Positions 32,532 through 44,165 of a stretch of 64,000 nucleotides of DNA are shown here, in pieces. How positions within the stretch are numbered: position 1 is the stretch's first letter; the number at the start of each line of letters is the position of its first letter. The stretch is from Linum tenue (taxonomy: Eukaryota > Streptophyta > Magnoliopsida > Malpighiales > Linaceae). Both the position numbers and the translations under genes were made by a program. Below the pieces are notes generated by a model. The model saw only the letters and a program-made list of their open reading frames with translations, did no database searches and was not told where the DNA came from. The DNA lies in NCBI GenBank assembly GCA_946122785.1, contig CAMGYJ010000010.1, forward strand, positions 29,305,608 to 29,369,607. Direction: 5' to 3'.

Positions 32532-33936
32532 GGTAATGTCTTGTTATTATCCAAATCTTTTCAAAAAAAAATTATTTTTTCCAAACTTATAGAAATTCTA
32601 TTTATTATCCAAACGTATTGTAACTGATAAAAGTTTGAGCATTCATTTTTGTTACCGTTACTTATTTCGTAATGGAGCTCCACATAAGCATCCACATCAG
32701 CATACACGTCAGAAATTAATATTAAAATTTATTTTATTATTATAAATTTAAGGGTAATGTCTATTTTTTACCCAAACCTTTTCCAGATTCTTCTATTTAT
32801 CCAAACCTATTGGAACACTGTTTCTTAACCAAACGTATTGTAACTAATCAAAGTCAGGGCTTTCATCCTGTTACCGTTAATTATTTACTAACGAAACTCC
32901 AACTCAGCATCCATGTCATCATCCACCTCGGAAATTCATCAAATTTTATTTTATTTTTAATTTGGCTCTATGCTTTTCCCCTTCCTCCATCGCCTCCTCT
33001 ATCAAAGGATTTGTTAGATCCAAAAATCGAGGAACCAAAAGGATTTGTTAGATCTTTGTGGAGGAATGCAAAGAAACAGGTGAAGGAGGCAGAGTGGTGG
33101 GAATCGAAGGCGGTGACGAGTCAGGTAGGTTGGGGGATAAGAAAGTGAGTCTGATTGGAGAATCGAGAGTCATCGGCAGCGGGGTTTGCTGGCTGTAGCG
33201 GGCACAACGACATAATGGGATGATTGTTGTTGGCCTTGCGTCGGAAGGAAGTTGAAGGGATGAGCGGAACTAGGGCGAAGCGGAGATGACTTCTTACTCG
33301 TCGCGGATGCTGTCATTGTCGCCGCCACATCGAACGTCATCCTTTTCTCTTCTACCAACGATGGCGCGGTCGTAGGGTTATACGGAGAGGATGAAGGGGT
33401 TGATCGATGGAGGTGATGGTAGTCTTATGAGCTCGTTGGGTTCGTCGATCTGTCAGGTTGTACGAAGAAGTAGAGGAATGGAAGGTCGGGGAATATGCAG
33501 GAGAAGGGTTTTTTTTTTCATTTTCTCATCTATTTTATGATTTAATTAGTTTTTTTAAATTTAAATTAAAAATGATGGGATGGTGAATGCCACGTTGGCA
33601 CCCAACTCAGATTCGTGATGTTGAGTCAGCAATATTAACGTCATTGTTAACAGTGAGTTAAGGTGTGGTTAATAAATAGTATTCCAATAGGTTTGGATAA
33701 AATAAAAGAATCTGGTAAATGTTTGGGCAATAAATAGACATTACCTTTTTAAAATGAAAAACAGATGCCCTCTCAGACCGCCACGTTGACTTCCATCTCA
33801 GACTGATGCTATTGATTCAACAAACGTAAGGAAACATTTAACGACGGAGTAATAGTATGATAATAAATAGTATTTCGATAAGTTTGGATAAAATAAAAGA
33901 ATCTTGGAAAGATTTGGATAATAAATAGGCATTACC
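32532..33936. mobile_element. Outer MITE/MULE-like element of a nested pair
   Basis: The terminal inverted repeat ggtaatgtcttgttattatc / ataataaataggcattacc, with the phrase tttggata(at)aa repeated inward, bounds 32532-33936. A second element of the same family (32752-33745) sits inside it. The flanking duplication is obscured by A-rich sequence. Confidence 0.65.
32752..33745. mobile_element. Inner element of the nested pair, with GC-rich captured segment
   Basis: Inverted ends gggtaatgtctattttttac and ataaatagacattacc extend inward for about 100 bp (attcttctatttatccaaac on the left, its complement on the right). The core (about 32990-33500) is GC-rich and unlike the AT-rich ends. It has open frames on both strands, including a minus frame with MTFDVAATMTASATSKKSSP, which suggests captured host exon sequence of unknown origin. 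Confidence 0.65.
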
Positions 33937-33946
33937 AAAAACAAAA

Positions 33947-36900
33947 TCTATCTATCTATCTATAAAGCAGATTCATTGGTTGAATTTTCTCCATTTCAAA
34001 TTTCGAGCAACTAGAGTGAAAGTAGGAAGGTTATTTTTGTCTTCACAATTAGATATTTATTTTGTATAAAAATATATCAACCCCAAGATTTGAACCATGG
34101 TCTCTTTAAACAAAGACAAGAAACATAACCAATTACTCTAAACATATACGTTGTATACTTTTTTTTATTACAAAATATACACAAAGTTAAAATTTGAAAA
34201 AACAGATTACTTTTGCATAACGATAAGCTAGCTCACTAAGTCTCCTGTAAGTATCTTTATGGTGCAACAGATAATTCTTTCTTAGGGTGTAAATAATAAA
34301 TTCATAACCAAAATCCTTTCGTGATTTATGGTTTTATTTGTCTCTTCTGAGTTCATACTCAGATTCACCACCCCCACTAGTTCCATTATTTCTAATAGTA
34401 GGTAGGATTTAACTCCCACTATCTCTTTATTTCAAATGGAAGTCTATTGGCATCCATGGATTCCATAACATAATGAGTATTTCATTTCATGAGGCATGTA
34501 TATTTTACTATTGACAATACAATCAATAAAATATACTCATATGCTTTCCAAGTTATCATATTACATCTACCACATGTATGCACAGTATAGAATAATCAAT
34601 GCAATCATTAATAATGCGATAAAGCATTTCTCAAACAAATTAGCATCTCAAATAACTAGATAGAGCACTATGTATAGCAATAAATCATTTATTGTCTTTC
34701 TGTCACGTATACCCATATAAAAATAAATCAGATCTACCGATTCTGATTCTCTAACCATGTATTTATGGGTCATTTAGCTTGGATATAAATTCAAATTTAT
34801 CTCAAGTATTCAATAATAATACGGGAATGTGATATAAGATATTCTAATTCTTCACACAGACACACTTGGAAGAATTTATCTTATGTACTTAACCATTCGT
34901 TACGTCTAGGATAGTCAATGACCTTCTAGAGGTAGGGTTCTCTTCCACTTTCCCAGAACCATTAACAATAGTGGTGAGGGCCCTGCCCAACGACACTTTC
35001 TCCTTCAATACGCCTCAATTCATGATTGAGCTTAGCTACTTTATCATATGCATGCCTTGAGGCGTCAATATCCAACCACCATTCTTCAGAATTGCCATTA
35101 AGGCCTATCACCCTATTAGTGTTTATTACCACCAAATCCTCTTATTTAGTCAAGTTAACACTAGGTTAAACTTGTTCTTACACTTTCGTGTCTTATGAGC
35201 AAGTTTCTCACAAATTTAACAAAGAAACATAGCGTCATTCTTAGAGGATTGGGTGGCGATCTTATGGTTACCACAAAGGGTACCATTCTGTTTGGTATGG
35301 ATCTGGTTCGGCTTGATGCTCTCATTCTTGAAACTTTAATGTTTCAGAGCAACCTAAGTGGTTCGTCTAGTACTCATAATAGTAATTCTTATAATATCGT
35401 TATTATGGGCAATAAACCATTATATTCCCAAATATTCTTCAATGCACACATTTAGACAAAAACATTCTTTTCATAGCATGTATTCAATATATGCTCCAAT
35501 CATCTAGATACGTAATATATCTCAATGTCAACTTATCATGTATCAATTCAAGCTTTCATTCTAGCATTCATAACCTTTCTCAATCTCATGCATAGAGCTT
35601 AATGGAATAGAATCTAATTTATCATTCATTAATGTAATGACTCATAAAAAAGGTATGAATTCTAACCTCCTTTCCGAGAAGCCCCTTCGGACTTTGCTAG
35701 CACCAAGCTAGTTCGGACAAAAATGTCCACTTACAAATTCTCCTCTTGAAGTACCCAATCCCAGTTATAATAGGCCGGATTTCGAAGCCCATGATCTTCA
35801 AGCTTGTTTAAGGAGTGGGCTCAGCACATATATTTGGGCATGATCATCGAAGTCCAATCAATAAGGAGCTCCGCGGGCCAAGAGAGAATGACTCCATTGC
35901 TCTGCCTTTTCTCATCATGCAAGAGCTCCAATGCCTCGAGGACTGCATGCTCTAGCCCTACTTCCCACCGAGACACGAAAGAGAATTTCCCTGCTAGCAA
36001 GCAATTATTCAATCTCAATTGATTGGTGGACATATTAATATTCACAGCCTCCATTTTTTTTCGCTTTCTCCTTTGGCGGGGAAGTCAATCTCAATTGATT
36101 GGTAGTCAACCCATGCTTATTGCTCAAGCCTAGGTTGCTTGGGAGAGGTTCTGTTCGGTGGAATACAACCCGACTCTCCAATTCTGATCGCCAATTTTCC
36201 TTTTCTTTTTCTCTCTTTTTTTTTTTTTTTTTTTTGTGTGGGGGAAACGTGTCTGATCAGCATCGTCATCCCTCGACGGCACCGGGAACTTGTTGTTGTA
36301 CGCCCACTTCTTCTTGCGATATCACCGCAAACCAAATTCAATGGGGCGCATCTCAAAAATCGTCTGGAAAAATTCAAAAGCTTCGTTCTATTGCTGGCTC
36401 TCGGTGTTGCAACATAGTTTCCAATTCTTCTATTGCTGCTTCCGCTGAAGTGGTCAGCATCTCAATTAGCCGAGGTTTCTTTTCCCTATTAATTTGGCCA
36501 GGGAGGGAATAGAGGCCATAATAGGCGAAGCGACTTGAGCTATGGTTGCTTTCAATCCCCTCGCAGCTATTGATCATGGATTTCTCTCATGGCTTTCTGA
36601 CGCCATGATTGTATGCTTCGGGCACGTATAATATCCAGAATCGGCATCTATTCGATACACACAACAACCAAACGTTTTAAAATTGTTAGAAATCTAACAG
36701 GAAAAATTAGGTTACCGAATCTGGCTGAGTCGCAGACTAGGTCGCTCTCTTTAAGACGTTCGCGACACTGCCTCGTATTGCGCACAACAGACTATCAGCC
36801 GGTCGCCTCTATGATAAAACAACAATTCTGATTTGTTGCTCATCGGTTTTGTGCGAAAAAATCGGAGCTCTATAAATTCACTCTCTCTTGTGTTTCTGTT

Positions 36901-38420
36901 CTTCTGAGGTGTGTTTAGAGGGTCTGGGGGTCTGCTATTTATAGGAGCAGAAAACCCAGAATATTCCCTCGTTCTTTGGGAATAAGTCACATTTTAATTA
37001 GGGATACTCCCATAATTAAAATATAATATATTAAGATAATTAATCCTAATTATCTCCATAATATTCCTTTTGGTGGAGATAAATTCCATCTAATTGTATG
37101 TTTGACAACTTGAGGATTAATGAATGGTGGGTCTATTGTTTGGTGGTTGCGAAAATCTTTATCTATATGTTATAATTTTGTTATTTGCTTTGTAATATTT
37201 ACACTATTGGTTAAATGGTCATAGATAGAATTGTGTTGATATTGTTATGTGGATGGGGATAAGGGTTAATTCATGGCAATGAACACAGACTATAACCTTC
37301 AAATTCGCAGGTTATAAATATTTTTGTCTATTTCTCTTGCTTCTGGCTATCTAATTGACTAGGAAACACAAGACTTTTTTCATGTACAGCTCTTATTGGA
37401 TTTCTTGATATTGAATTTCTCACAATTAACCTCTTTTTGACAATGTCTTTGACTCTCATCTTCAAACTCGCTCATCTCCCCCCAAGTGTTTAAGATTATA
37501 GATTGTAGTATTATCTCTTTTTATATATCTAATTGTCTTTCACTATGTTTCTTTTGTGAGCATAATTAAAGGCTTTTGTTTCACATATGAATATGCTATG
37601 GATTTTAGGAAGAACAAGATGCAACATGAAGACACAAAATTACTTTAACATTTGGTCTTCAATGTGAGCTCCCATGTATTGAGCATTTGAGATCAATTTG
37701 GTATTCATTGCCCACTGTTTTGTCTACCTCTACTTTCACACTAAAATATTAATACTGAAAATAACAATGAGGCACTAAAGGCTCAACTTTTAAGTATAAC
37801 TTCCTCAGTGCATAAAATACTCATTTGATTTTTCTTTTAAGCCTCGAGCCCTTGACTCATGTTAAGAATGCTCACTCTGAATCTCGGCACTAGGTCATTT
37901 TCTGGTTTCTCTAACACCTTCTACAACAACACTCTCATGCATGGATGCAAAATTGTCACAAATTCTATAGCATATTAGTTCGTGCAAAATAAGTAAGGTT
38001 AATATTATTGAGGGTGGTTTCCACGTCATCGTGGTACATCTTCAACATGCTACTTCATATTGTAGATCAATATCTAATGTGCCATATATATTCTTTCACA
38101 TGATATAATTTCATATCTATAACGTACCGTGATGAATAAAGATGGTAACTATTGAGAAAAATATTTGATTGAACTACATGAATGAACAATCATTTTCTTT
38201 TATGATTAAGATTGATTTTTTGTGTGTAATGGAAGAAAAATCTCATGTTGTCCTACATGAAATACAAAATAAATAGACACTATTTACTTTCTAAATATCG
38301 ATATTAGTTGTTTATATTCGTTATTCATTTCTATATATATTTTTATCCATACCAAAAAATTACATATTATAAATGACAACACATCAAACTCTCCCGGCCA
38401 AGGGCCGGTCCCGGTGCTAG
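33947..38420 (+). mobile_element. Possible Helitron
   Basis: The right end has the hallmark of a Helitron 3' terminus: ccggcc-aag-ggccgg hairpin (38393-38407), then a short spacer, CTAG at 38417-38420 and T after it. A TC start after A at 33947 (tctatctatctata) is a plausible 5' end. No Rep/helicase is visible, so it would be non-autonomous. The interior holds AT-rich sequence without clear genes (34250-36060), a mixed segment (36060-36680) with a 20-nt T-run at 36219-36234, a copia-like LTR fragment (36684-37080), and featureless AT-rich sequence to 38390. The pairing of the two ends is inference. Confidence 0.35.
36684..37080 (-). repeat. Copia-like LTR fragment
   Basis: On the minus strand there is a TATA box ctcctataaatagcag (36935-36950), a leader with aacacaagagagagtg, and an end tttctaaca, as in Ty1/copia LTRs. 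The outer (U3) end is not clear, and I see no second LTR or pol, so it may be a solo or truncated LTR. Confidence 0.45.
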
Positions 38421-38640
38421 TATATATAAAGTAGATTCATGGGTTGGAAATATCTCATTTCAATTTCGTGATTCGAGAGTAATTCTAGGAAGGTTATTTT
38501 TTTCATTTCACCCAATTCATCTTTATATATTAAAAATTTCATCATTGAGATTTGAACCCTAGTCGCTTAAATGAAGATAGTGTATTATAACCAACTAGGC
38601 TACATTATATTTATTATTATTTCTTTGATTAAACTCTAGA
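38421..38640 (+). repeat. Second copy of the 33947-type sequence
   Basis: tatatataaagtagattcat and aggaaggttatttttt, with the later phrase gatttgaaccctagtc, match the order and spacing of the first 200 bp at 33947-34150. It begins exactly after the CTAG of the Helitron-like 3' end, so two related elements may lie head-to-tail. The stretch 38641-38962 has no visible gene. Confidence 0.5.
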
Positions 38641-39239
38641 ATATGTTTGCTGATAAGTGTATTTGGGCACCGGACCGGCCTGCCAACGGACTAGCACGAC
38701 ACGGCACGAGCATGAACATGAAATATATAGGCCATCTCGGCATGAAGTAGGTCGTGCCGGGCCTAATATTTTCTAGATCTTATTTAGTATAAGAACGGAT
38801 ATGCCATGAAAATAATATTTATTTGATATAAAATTAATATACAAAAGATATAAATGAGAAACATGGGTTGGCTTTTCAGGGATTCAAATTTCCAGCCACT
38901 AGAGAGCTTTCTGGAGGGGCAAGAATGTCATTACATGTGGTTCATTTCACCATTTATTTATGGGCTAAATTGCACGTTTGGTCACTCAAATTATACAAAT
39001 CTTTCACGTTTGCCACTCGAATTACTTTTCGTTCTTATTCGCCACTAACTTTACGAATCGTTTCACGGTTGGTCACCGGCCGTTAAGTTTTTCCTACGTG
39101 GCAGTCAACTATAAAGTTTGACCGTTAACTAGATGACGTGGAAATTAAAAAAAAATTCCTTTCCACCTCATCATTGCACTTATTTTGTCTATATAATTTA
39201 TCATATTAATAATTTAATAAAATTTAATAAATTATAAAA

Positions 39240-39482
39240 ATGGGCAAATCCAAATGCTCATCATCCTCACCCTCACCATCCATTCCATCGTTCAATCACC
39301 AGACTATCTCCGACATCAAGTCCAAAGGCGTTCGCCCCGACCTCATCGGCTCCATCGTCGCTCACTACACCTCCAAGTGGATTCCGGAGCTCTCCCTCTC
39401 CTCCTCCTCCGTCGACGTAGACAACAGCGTCCCTGCCGCCGCCGCGGCCGGCTCGGAAGAGAGCATGACCAAACCAAGATGA
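39240..39482 (+). pseudogene. Captured NPH3-family fragment (left arm)
   Basis: The 80-codon open frame starts MGKSKCSSSSPSPSIPSF and continues ISDIKSKGVRPDLIGSIVAH and YTSKWIPELSL. The IKxKGxRPDLIGxxxxHYxxKWxPxL pattern is characteristic of plant NPH3/RPT2-type BTB proteins, in the part after the BTB domain that adapts CUL3 ligases and phototropin signalling. Only this short piece is present; no BTB domain and no rest of NPH3. High GC contrasts with the surrounding element. Whether it is expressed cannot be told from sequence. Confidence 0.65.
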
Positions 39483-39504
39483 TGTTGATGACGACTTTAG
39501 TGCC

Positions 39505-39852
39505 TTAATGGAATGCGTATGATCGGCTCGGAAGAGGCCATAGTAAAGGCGTATTAGTCTCAGTCCATGTGGTTGCAGCTGTTGCAGTGTCTACATGGTC
39601 TTTTAGTGCCTTAATGGAATGCGTGGGTCTACTGGAACCCGGGTAGCCAGGGCCATATTGTGACGATGATGATGTTGATGACGACTTTTTGGCAACTACA
39701 ATGCTTCTGGATGAAGTGAATTGAGGGTGGGATGATCCATGTTCGGAGCTGCTACAGCAGAGCTTCTCGGGATGATCCGAACAGTAATGGAAGGACAAAG
39801 GCAGGAGTCTGTTTCCTGCAGTGAGTCCAATGACTGCAGTGGTGGCCATCAT
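39505..39852 (-). pseudogene. Captured host fragment, unrecognised
   Basis: The 115-codon open frame begins MMATTAVIGLTAGNRLLPLS and continues SSEHGSSHPQFTSSRSIVVA, then SIKALKDHVDTATAA. The Ser/Thr-rich, basic, low-acidic start resembles a chloroplast transit peptide. A segment gatgttgatgacgacttt occurs twice (about 39483 and 39671), so the captured piece may contain an internal duplication. I do not recognise the family. Confidence 0.45.
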
Positions 39853-39878
39853 ATGGCTTCTTCTCCAGCACCCTCAAT

Positions 39879-40455
39879 CAGTGGCGGATTTAGAAATTTT
39901 AGATAGGGGTGTCCTCATCTAAAAATTTAATTAAATTAATAATTAAATAATTATTAAATAAGAATATATATGACTTGTACAAAATGCAACAAAGCACAAG
40001 ACGTGTTTTGTATTCTGAAAAAATGGTAAAATATCATCGATGTCTTATAATGCACTACAAAATCTCTCTCGATATATCCTACTATACAAGGGGAGTCTGT
40101 AATTAAGTTTAATCGTTAGCTTTTGAAAATAATTGGGGATAAAGAATAACTTTTTACTAGTATATTTGGATTTAAAATACAAGAATAAATGAGTTGTGGT
40201 CAAATGAAAAATATGTTTCCTAATAATAATAACGACCAAAGTTCAAATTACATAAGCTACCACTTAAACGTTTTTATTTACACATATGCAAACTACTACT
40301 GGAAGTTCAATAATCATTTTTCCAATTTTTAAGAGTGTCCCCTATCAATTAAAATTTTTTCACCAATATACAAACTACTATTGGGGGTTGAATAATCGTG
40401 TTACTAAATTTTAGGGGTGTCCCGGACACCCCAAAGTGCCATGTATCCGCCACTG
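39879..40455. mobile_element. hAT-type MITE inside the Pack-MULE
   Basis: The ends cagtggcggattta and tatccgccactg form the common plant hAT terminus. The flanks ccctcaat and cgatcaat agree in six of eight bases, an eroded 8-bp duplication. The interior is AT-rich with a repeated ggggtgtcc motif near both ends. No coding sequence. Confidence 0.8.
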
Positions 40456-40789
40456 CGATCAATAACCATTACAAGTTTTCTTCCCAACATGAAATTTGGC
40501 GGTGGAAACTTAAAACCCTTTGAGTGGCTTTCTAAATTTAGTTCTTCCACAGTGGGAGAAACCAAATCGGTAGGGCTCAGCAAAAATCAATGTTTCCTCC
40601 CTCCTAATTTGGTGATCAAACATAGAAAAAGAATGAACACAAGCCACTCTCCAGCTTCATATGTGTAAATACCTTCTTCTACAATTAAGACAAACATATT
40701 AATATTTTACACAATGGCATGGTAAACCAAAATCCAGCTCATGGGATAGCTAAATGAAAGTGAAAGAAGCACAGAATTGGAGTGGTTTG

Positions 40790-41035
40790 TTAGCACATAG
40801 AGTTGAACTCTAATGGGCAAATATGCATATATACATGCTCTCTTCCGAGCCGGCCGCGGCAGGGACGTTGTCGACGGATGAGGAGGAGGAGAGGGAGAGC
40901 TCCGGGAGTCACTTGGAGGCGTAGTGAGTGACGATGGAGCCGATGAGGTAGGGGCGGACGCCTTTGGACTTGATGTCGGAGATAGTCTGGTGATTGAACG
41001 ATGGAGTGGATGGTGAGGGTGAGGATGATGAGCAT
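40790..41035 (-). pseudogene. Captured NPH3-family fragment (right arm, inverted copy)
   Basis: This is the reverse complement counterpart of 39240-39467. A minus-strand ATG at about 41050, in the frame reading MGKSKCSSSSPS, has small differences that break it into shifted frames (for example a missing base near the Ile-Pro-Glu-Leu region). The left arm copy is the cleaner one. Confidence 0.65.
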
Positions 41036-41336
41036 TTGGATTTGCCCATTTTTGTAATTTATTAAATTTTATTAAATTATTAATATGATAAATTATATAG
41101 ACAAAATAAGTGCAATGATGTGGTGGAAAGAATTTTTTTTTCAATTTCCACGTCATCTAGTTAACGGTCAAACTTTATAGTTGACTGCCACGTAAGACAA
41201 ACTTAACGGAGTGTAACGGCCGGTGACCAACCGTGAAACGATTCGTAAAGTTAGTGGCGAATAAGAAAGAAAAGTAATTTGGGTGGCAAACGTGAAAGAT
41301 TTGTATAATTTGAGTGACCAAACGTGTAATTTAGCC

Positions 41337-42283
41337 TTTATTTATGTGTCAATAAATTTGTAGGCCCAGATCAAGATAAATGTCATTATACATTTTGATT
41401 CATCATATTAATAAAATAGTTTGAAGAATGGACAAACTCTATAGTCACTCTGTAGGTTGAATGAATTTTGTCTTGATCTTTTACAATAACTGGTACATTT
41501 ATAATAGCGTGATGTTTGAAATATTTTCTGTATTGTTTAGAAGTATACTCATTATTTGTCCTATTAGTGGAAATAGGTTGAAATATAAGATTTCATATCT
41601 TATTCAAAGTTGAGTATTGAGTGCATTGATTGAGTGTCTTTTAATTTGGTTGTAGGAATGAGAATACACTTATTCATGTAAATGTTTATAGCTGTGGATT
41701 TAAAAAAATTCATTTCTATTAAAATATCTACATATAGTATTAGACAATCATACCCATTGCCACCAATTGCAGCACCCATGATCCAAATGGCCATATATAT
41801 TTTCAATACTGATGACTATTTTTTTTCTGAAATCATGAATTTTTTTTATAAAATTATATTTTCAAAACAAGTAATTATATGTTTGTATCATGAAGTATTT
41901 TATTTAATTAAAAATTTAAAGAAATTAAAAATACTTGAAAATTTAAGATTTGTTCATTATAATAGCCTTCAACCATTCTCTAATGCCAATGTAACTATTA
42001 TCAACCACAAATTTGTTTGGAGATATATATTTGTTACTAATGCATTAGTATTTGATAATTTATATCTTTTTAATTATTACATTTAGATTGATTTTTTACG
42101 ATATAGTTAGAACAAAGTAAGTTATAAATTTTAGCTTTTCATATTACCAATTGGTCAATCACTTAAAGTTTGTAATGACTATTAAGCCTGATGATTAGTT
42201 TGGTGTGATTGGCCATTTTCATCTAGAATTGTGATATCCTTGTGAGTTTCATTTTGGCGATGATCATTTTTAATGAGAAGGAG
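41337..42283. other. AT-rich intergenic, degenerate repeat shared with 55.1 kb
   Basis: No supported gene. A segment at about 41850-42085 resembles 55085-55330 in the same orientation (shared phrases include tataatag, aatgtcag/aatgccaat and ggagatatatat). A 134-codon open frame over 41682-42086 is very AT-rich and lacks features of a real protein. Confidence 0.6.
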
Positions 42284-43642
42284 CAGTGGCGGAGCCACAG
42301 CCAGCCAAGGGAGGTCGGCTGCACTCCCCTTGGGCTGGCCAGGCCCATACAATAATTGTTCATATAAGCTTCCCATGGAGAGGAATCCAATCCATGACCT
42401 CCCATACATAAAATCTCACTCCAACCACTATGTTAGATGTCATCTGTTGAGTGATATTTAACATTTAGATTATATAAGAGTTAGTGGAGTTCATATAAAT
42501 TAAAAGCGACTTCGCCTATCCTCTAGGCCCATCCCAATCCCTAATTACATTGGTGTTTCTTCCCCAAAACTACATTTGCAGCATAAGGAAAGATGTACAT
42601 GGCTGTTAGCCATTCTTTGTATCCGTATAAAAATCAGAGCATGGCAGAATTGAAATGGTAGGAGTGGGAGCTGAGGGAATTCAGTAGCACTAGCCCGTGG
42701 TCCGTGGATTCTTTAGATGTTGCATTGGCCTTCTTATCCTAGATGTTCATCAGTCCTCGTTCTTATGGTTCCCTTTTATTCAAGTGGTCTAATACACATT
42801 GCTGGTGTTTACTTTAGGGGTCATGTCCTGTGAAAGCAATCCTCCAGATCTCGCCTCTACCGGGCCAACGGGCTGAACCGTGTTGACAACCTTGTTAGTT
42901 ATCGAACAAATTTCTCTAAGTACAGAGCATACTCGCACAACCTCGAGACTCAAAGTCTCAAAACCATTTCTCCTTTACCTGATCCTATTTGGTTGCCATC
43001 ATCAGTGTCCCCTAAACTTTAGAGCTAGAGAGGAACATATATTTTATTTATTATTTGATTCCCTATTGATAAATTACAAGGGAATTGTGTCAAATGTTCT
43101 ATTTACCAATTATTGTTTACTTTGTTTTTTACTTTATAAACTTTATATTACGGAGAGATATTTCCAAAGAAGATTAGGATAACCACGAATGCCACAACCT
43201 CTCTTGGTAAATCACTCTACGTCTAGCATTGCATTTAGAGAAAATGAACTTGATTTGACCTCTTCGAAAGTTAATCGGGGTTAAGATAAAAAAATATCAT
43301 TTTTTTCATAATTGATAGTTGCGATGGTAGTAAGAAGCGCAGAAGTGCTTCTTTTATTTCTAAGGGCTTTAAAGCTTGAAATTCGGAAAATGAGGCTCTT
43401 GAGAAATATGTTGATAATAGAATAAGCGTGTGTGAAGAAAACACTTTGAAAGTTGTGAAATTATGAACGATTTTTTGGTTGGTTACATTGAGAGTGACAT
43501 CATGGATAGTTTGGATGATGAATGTATTATAAATACTTTTTCAGATTATGAAAACATGTCGCGAATTGCTGTAACATATTAATATAAGTTATTTATCTAT
43601 TTCTCCTGACTCACCTTAACAAAAATTCTGGCTAAGCCACTG
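42284..43642 (+). mobile_element. hAT-type element with transposase remnant
   Basis: The ends cagtggcggagccac (42284) and ggctaagccactg (43642) are the standard plant hAT termini. A transposase C-terminus remnant lies near the right end. No convincing 8-bp duplication is visible. The 42480-43180 part contains unrelated-looking sequence, perhaps host DNA or another insertion, with no gene I can support. Confidence 0.75.
43463..43582 (+). pseudogene. hAT transposase C-terminal remnant
   Basis: A 39-codon segment MNDFLVGYIESDIMDSLDDE, then CIINTFSDYENMSRIAV, ends in TAA. It matches the shape of the extreme C-terminus of plant hAT transposases (NDxLVxYIExDIxxxxxxxxIIxxF), the end of the dimerisation region. 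The rest of the protein is not recognisable upstream. Confidence 0.6.
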
Positions 43643-43694
43643 GTCAAAAACCACTATAAACCAAAAACACAAAACATGGAGCAAAAAGATTTAC

Positions 43695-43722
43695 CTTTGA
43701 CCTTCACCGTCGAGGCCACCAT
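43695..43722 (-). pseudogene. Captured first exon of a host gene
   Basis: The minus-strand ATG gives MVASTVKVK, followed by a clean donor (AAAG|GTAAAT). About 300 bp of CT-rich leader-like sequence lies upstream (43723-44060). The hAT element end at 43642 cuts the intron. The next exon is absent, so this is a 5' gene fragment, perhaps carried by a neighbouring element. I do not recognise the gene. Confidence 0.4.
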
Positions 43723-44138
43723 GATCTTCTTCTTCGGCTTCACTTTCTTTCGGAGGGAATGGATTGAACCTTTTATTCTGTGCTTTTCATTCGTTCCAGG
43801 AAAGGATAGAGAGCGAATGATGACTGGTGGAGGCAGGAAGGAGAGGGAGCTCGAATTTGGTGTCGGCTCCCTTTCCGGAAGAGATGAGAGTGACAGAAGG
43901 AGATGAGAGAAGGGAACTGAAACGAAAAAAATGGAGCACGCCAAGGAAGCCGGTACTTTCAGGCTGATGGGATTGCAACAGCAGTTGGGCCCGGTCTAGT
44001 TGATATGGTAATTTTCGACCGCGCTGAAGATGAAGGAAAAAAACCACCTTGCCCAAACTACCCTTTCGAGAAACGCTCCCGAAGTAGGATTTCTAAAATG
44101 GGAATCTTAGTTTTACCATTTTGCTTTTATATATTGTA

Positions 44139-44165
44139 CTAGCACAATGCATTGCCTGTTGGCCA
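44139..44165 (-). other. Possible Helitron 3' end
   Basis: Read on the minus strand there is a small hairpin ggcc-aaca-ggc, a spacer of 10-12 bases, CTAG and then T. The stem is short and imperfect. If real, the element body lies to the right and contains the exon at 45438. Confidence 0.35.

Larger units (their letters stand above)
38963..41336. mobile_element. Pack-MULE-like element with NPH3-family capture in both TIRs
   Basis: Inverted repeats of about 505 bp (38963-39467 and 40834-41336) begin ggctaaattgcacgtttgg. They are flanked by the exact 10-bp duplication tttatttatg (38953-38962 and 41337-41346). The outer 280 bp are AT-rich element sequence; the inner 225 bp of each arm are GC-rich and coding-like. 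A second captured segment lies in the middle, and a hAT-type MITE is inserted at 39879. No transposase is present. Confidence 0.93.

Noticed and set aside
36219..36234. Poly-T run as the tail of a minus-strand SINE or LINE
   Set aside because: No A/B boxes, LINE coding sequence or target duplication next to it.
41682..42086. 134-codon plus-strand ORF
   Set aside because: Composition is what random AT-rich DNA gives, and the region is a degenerate repeat.
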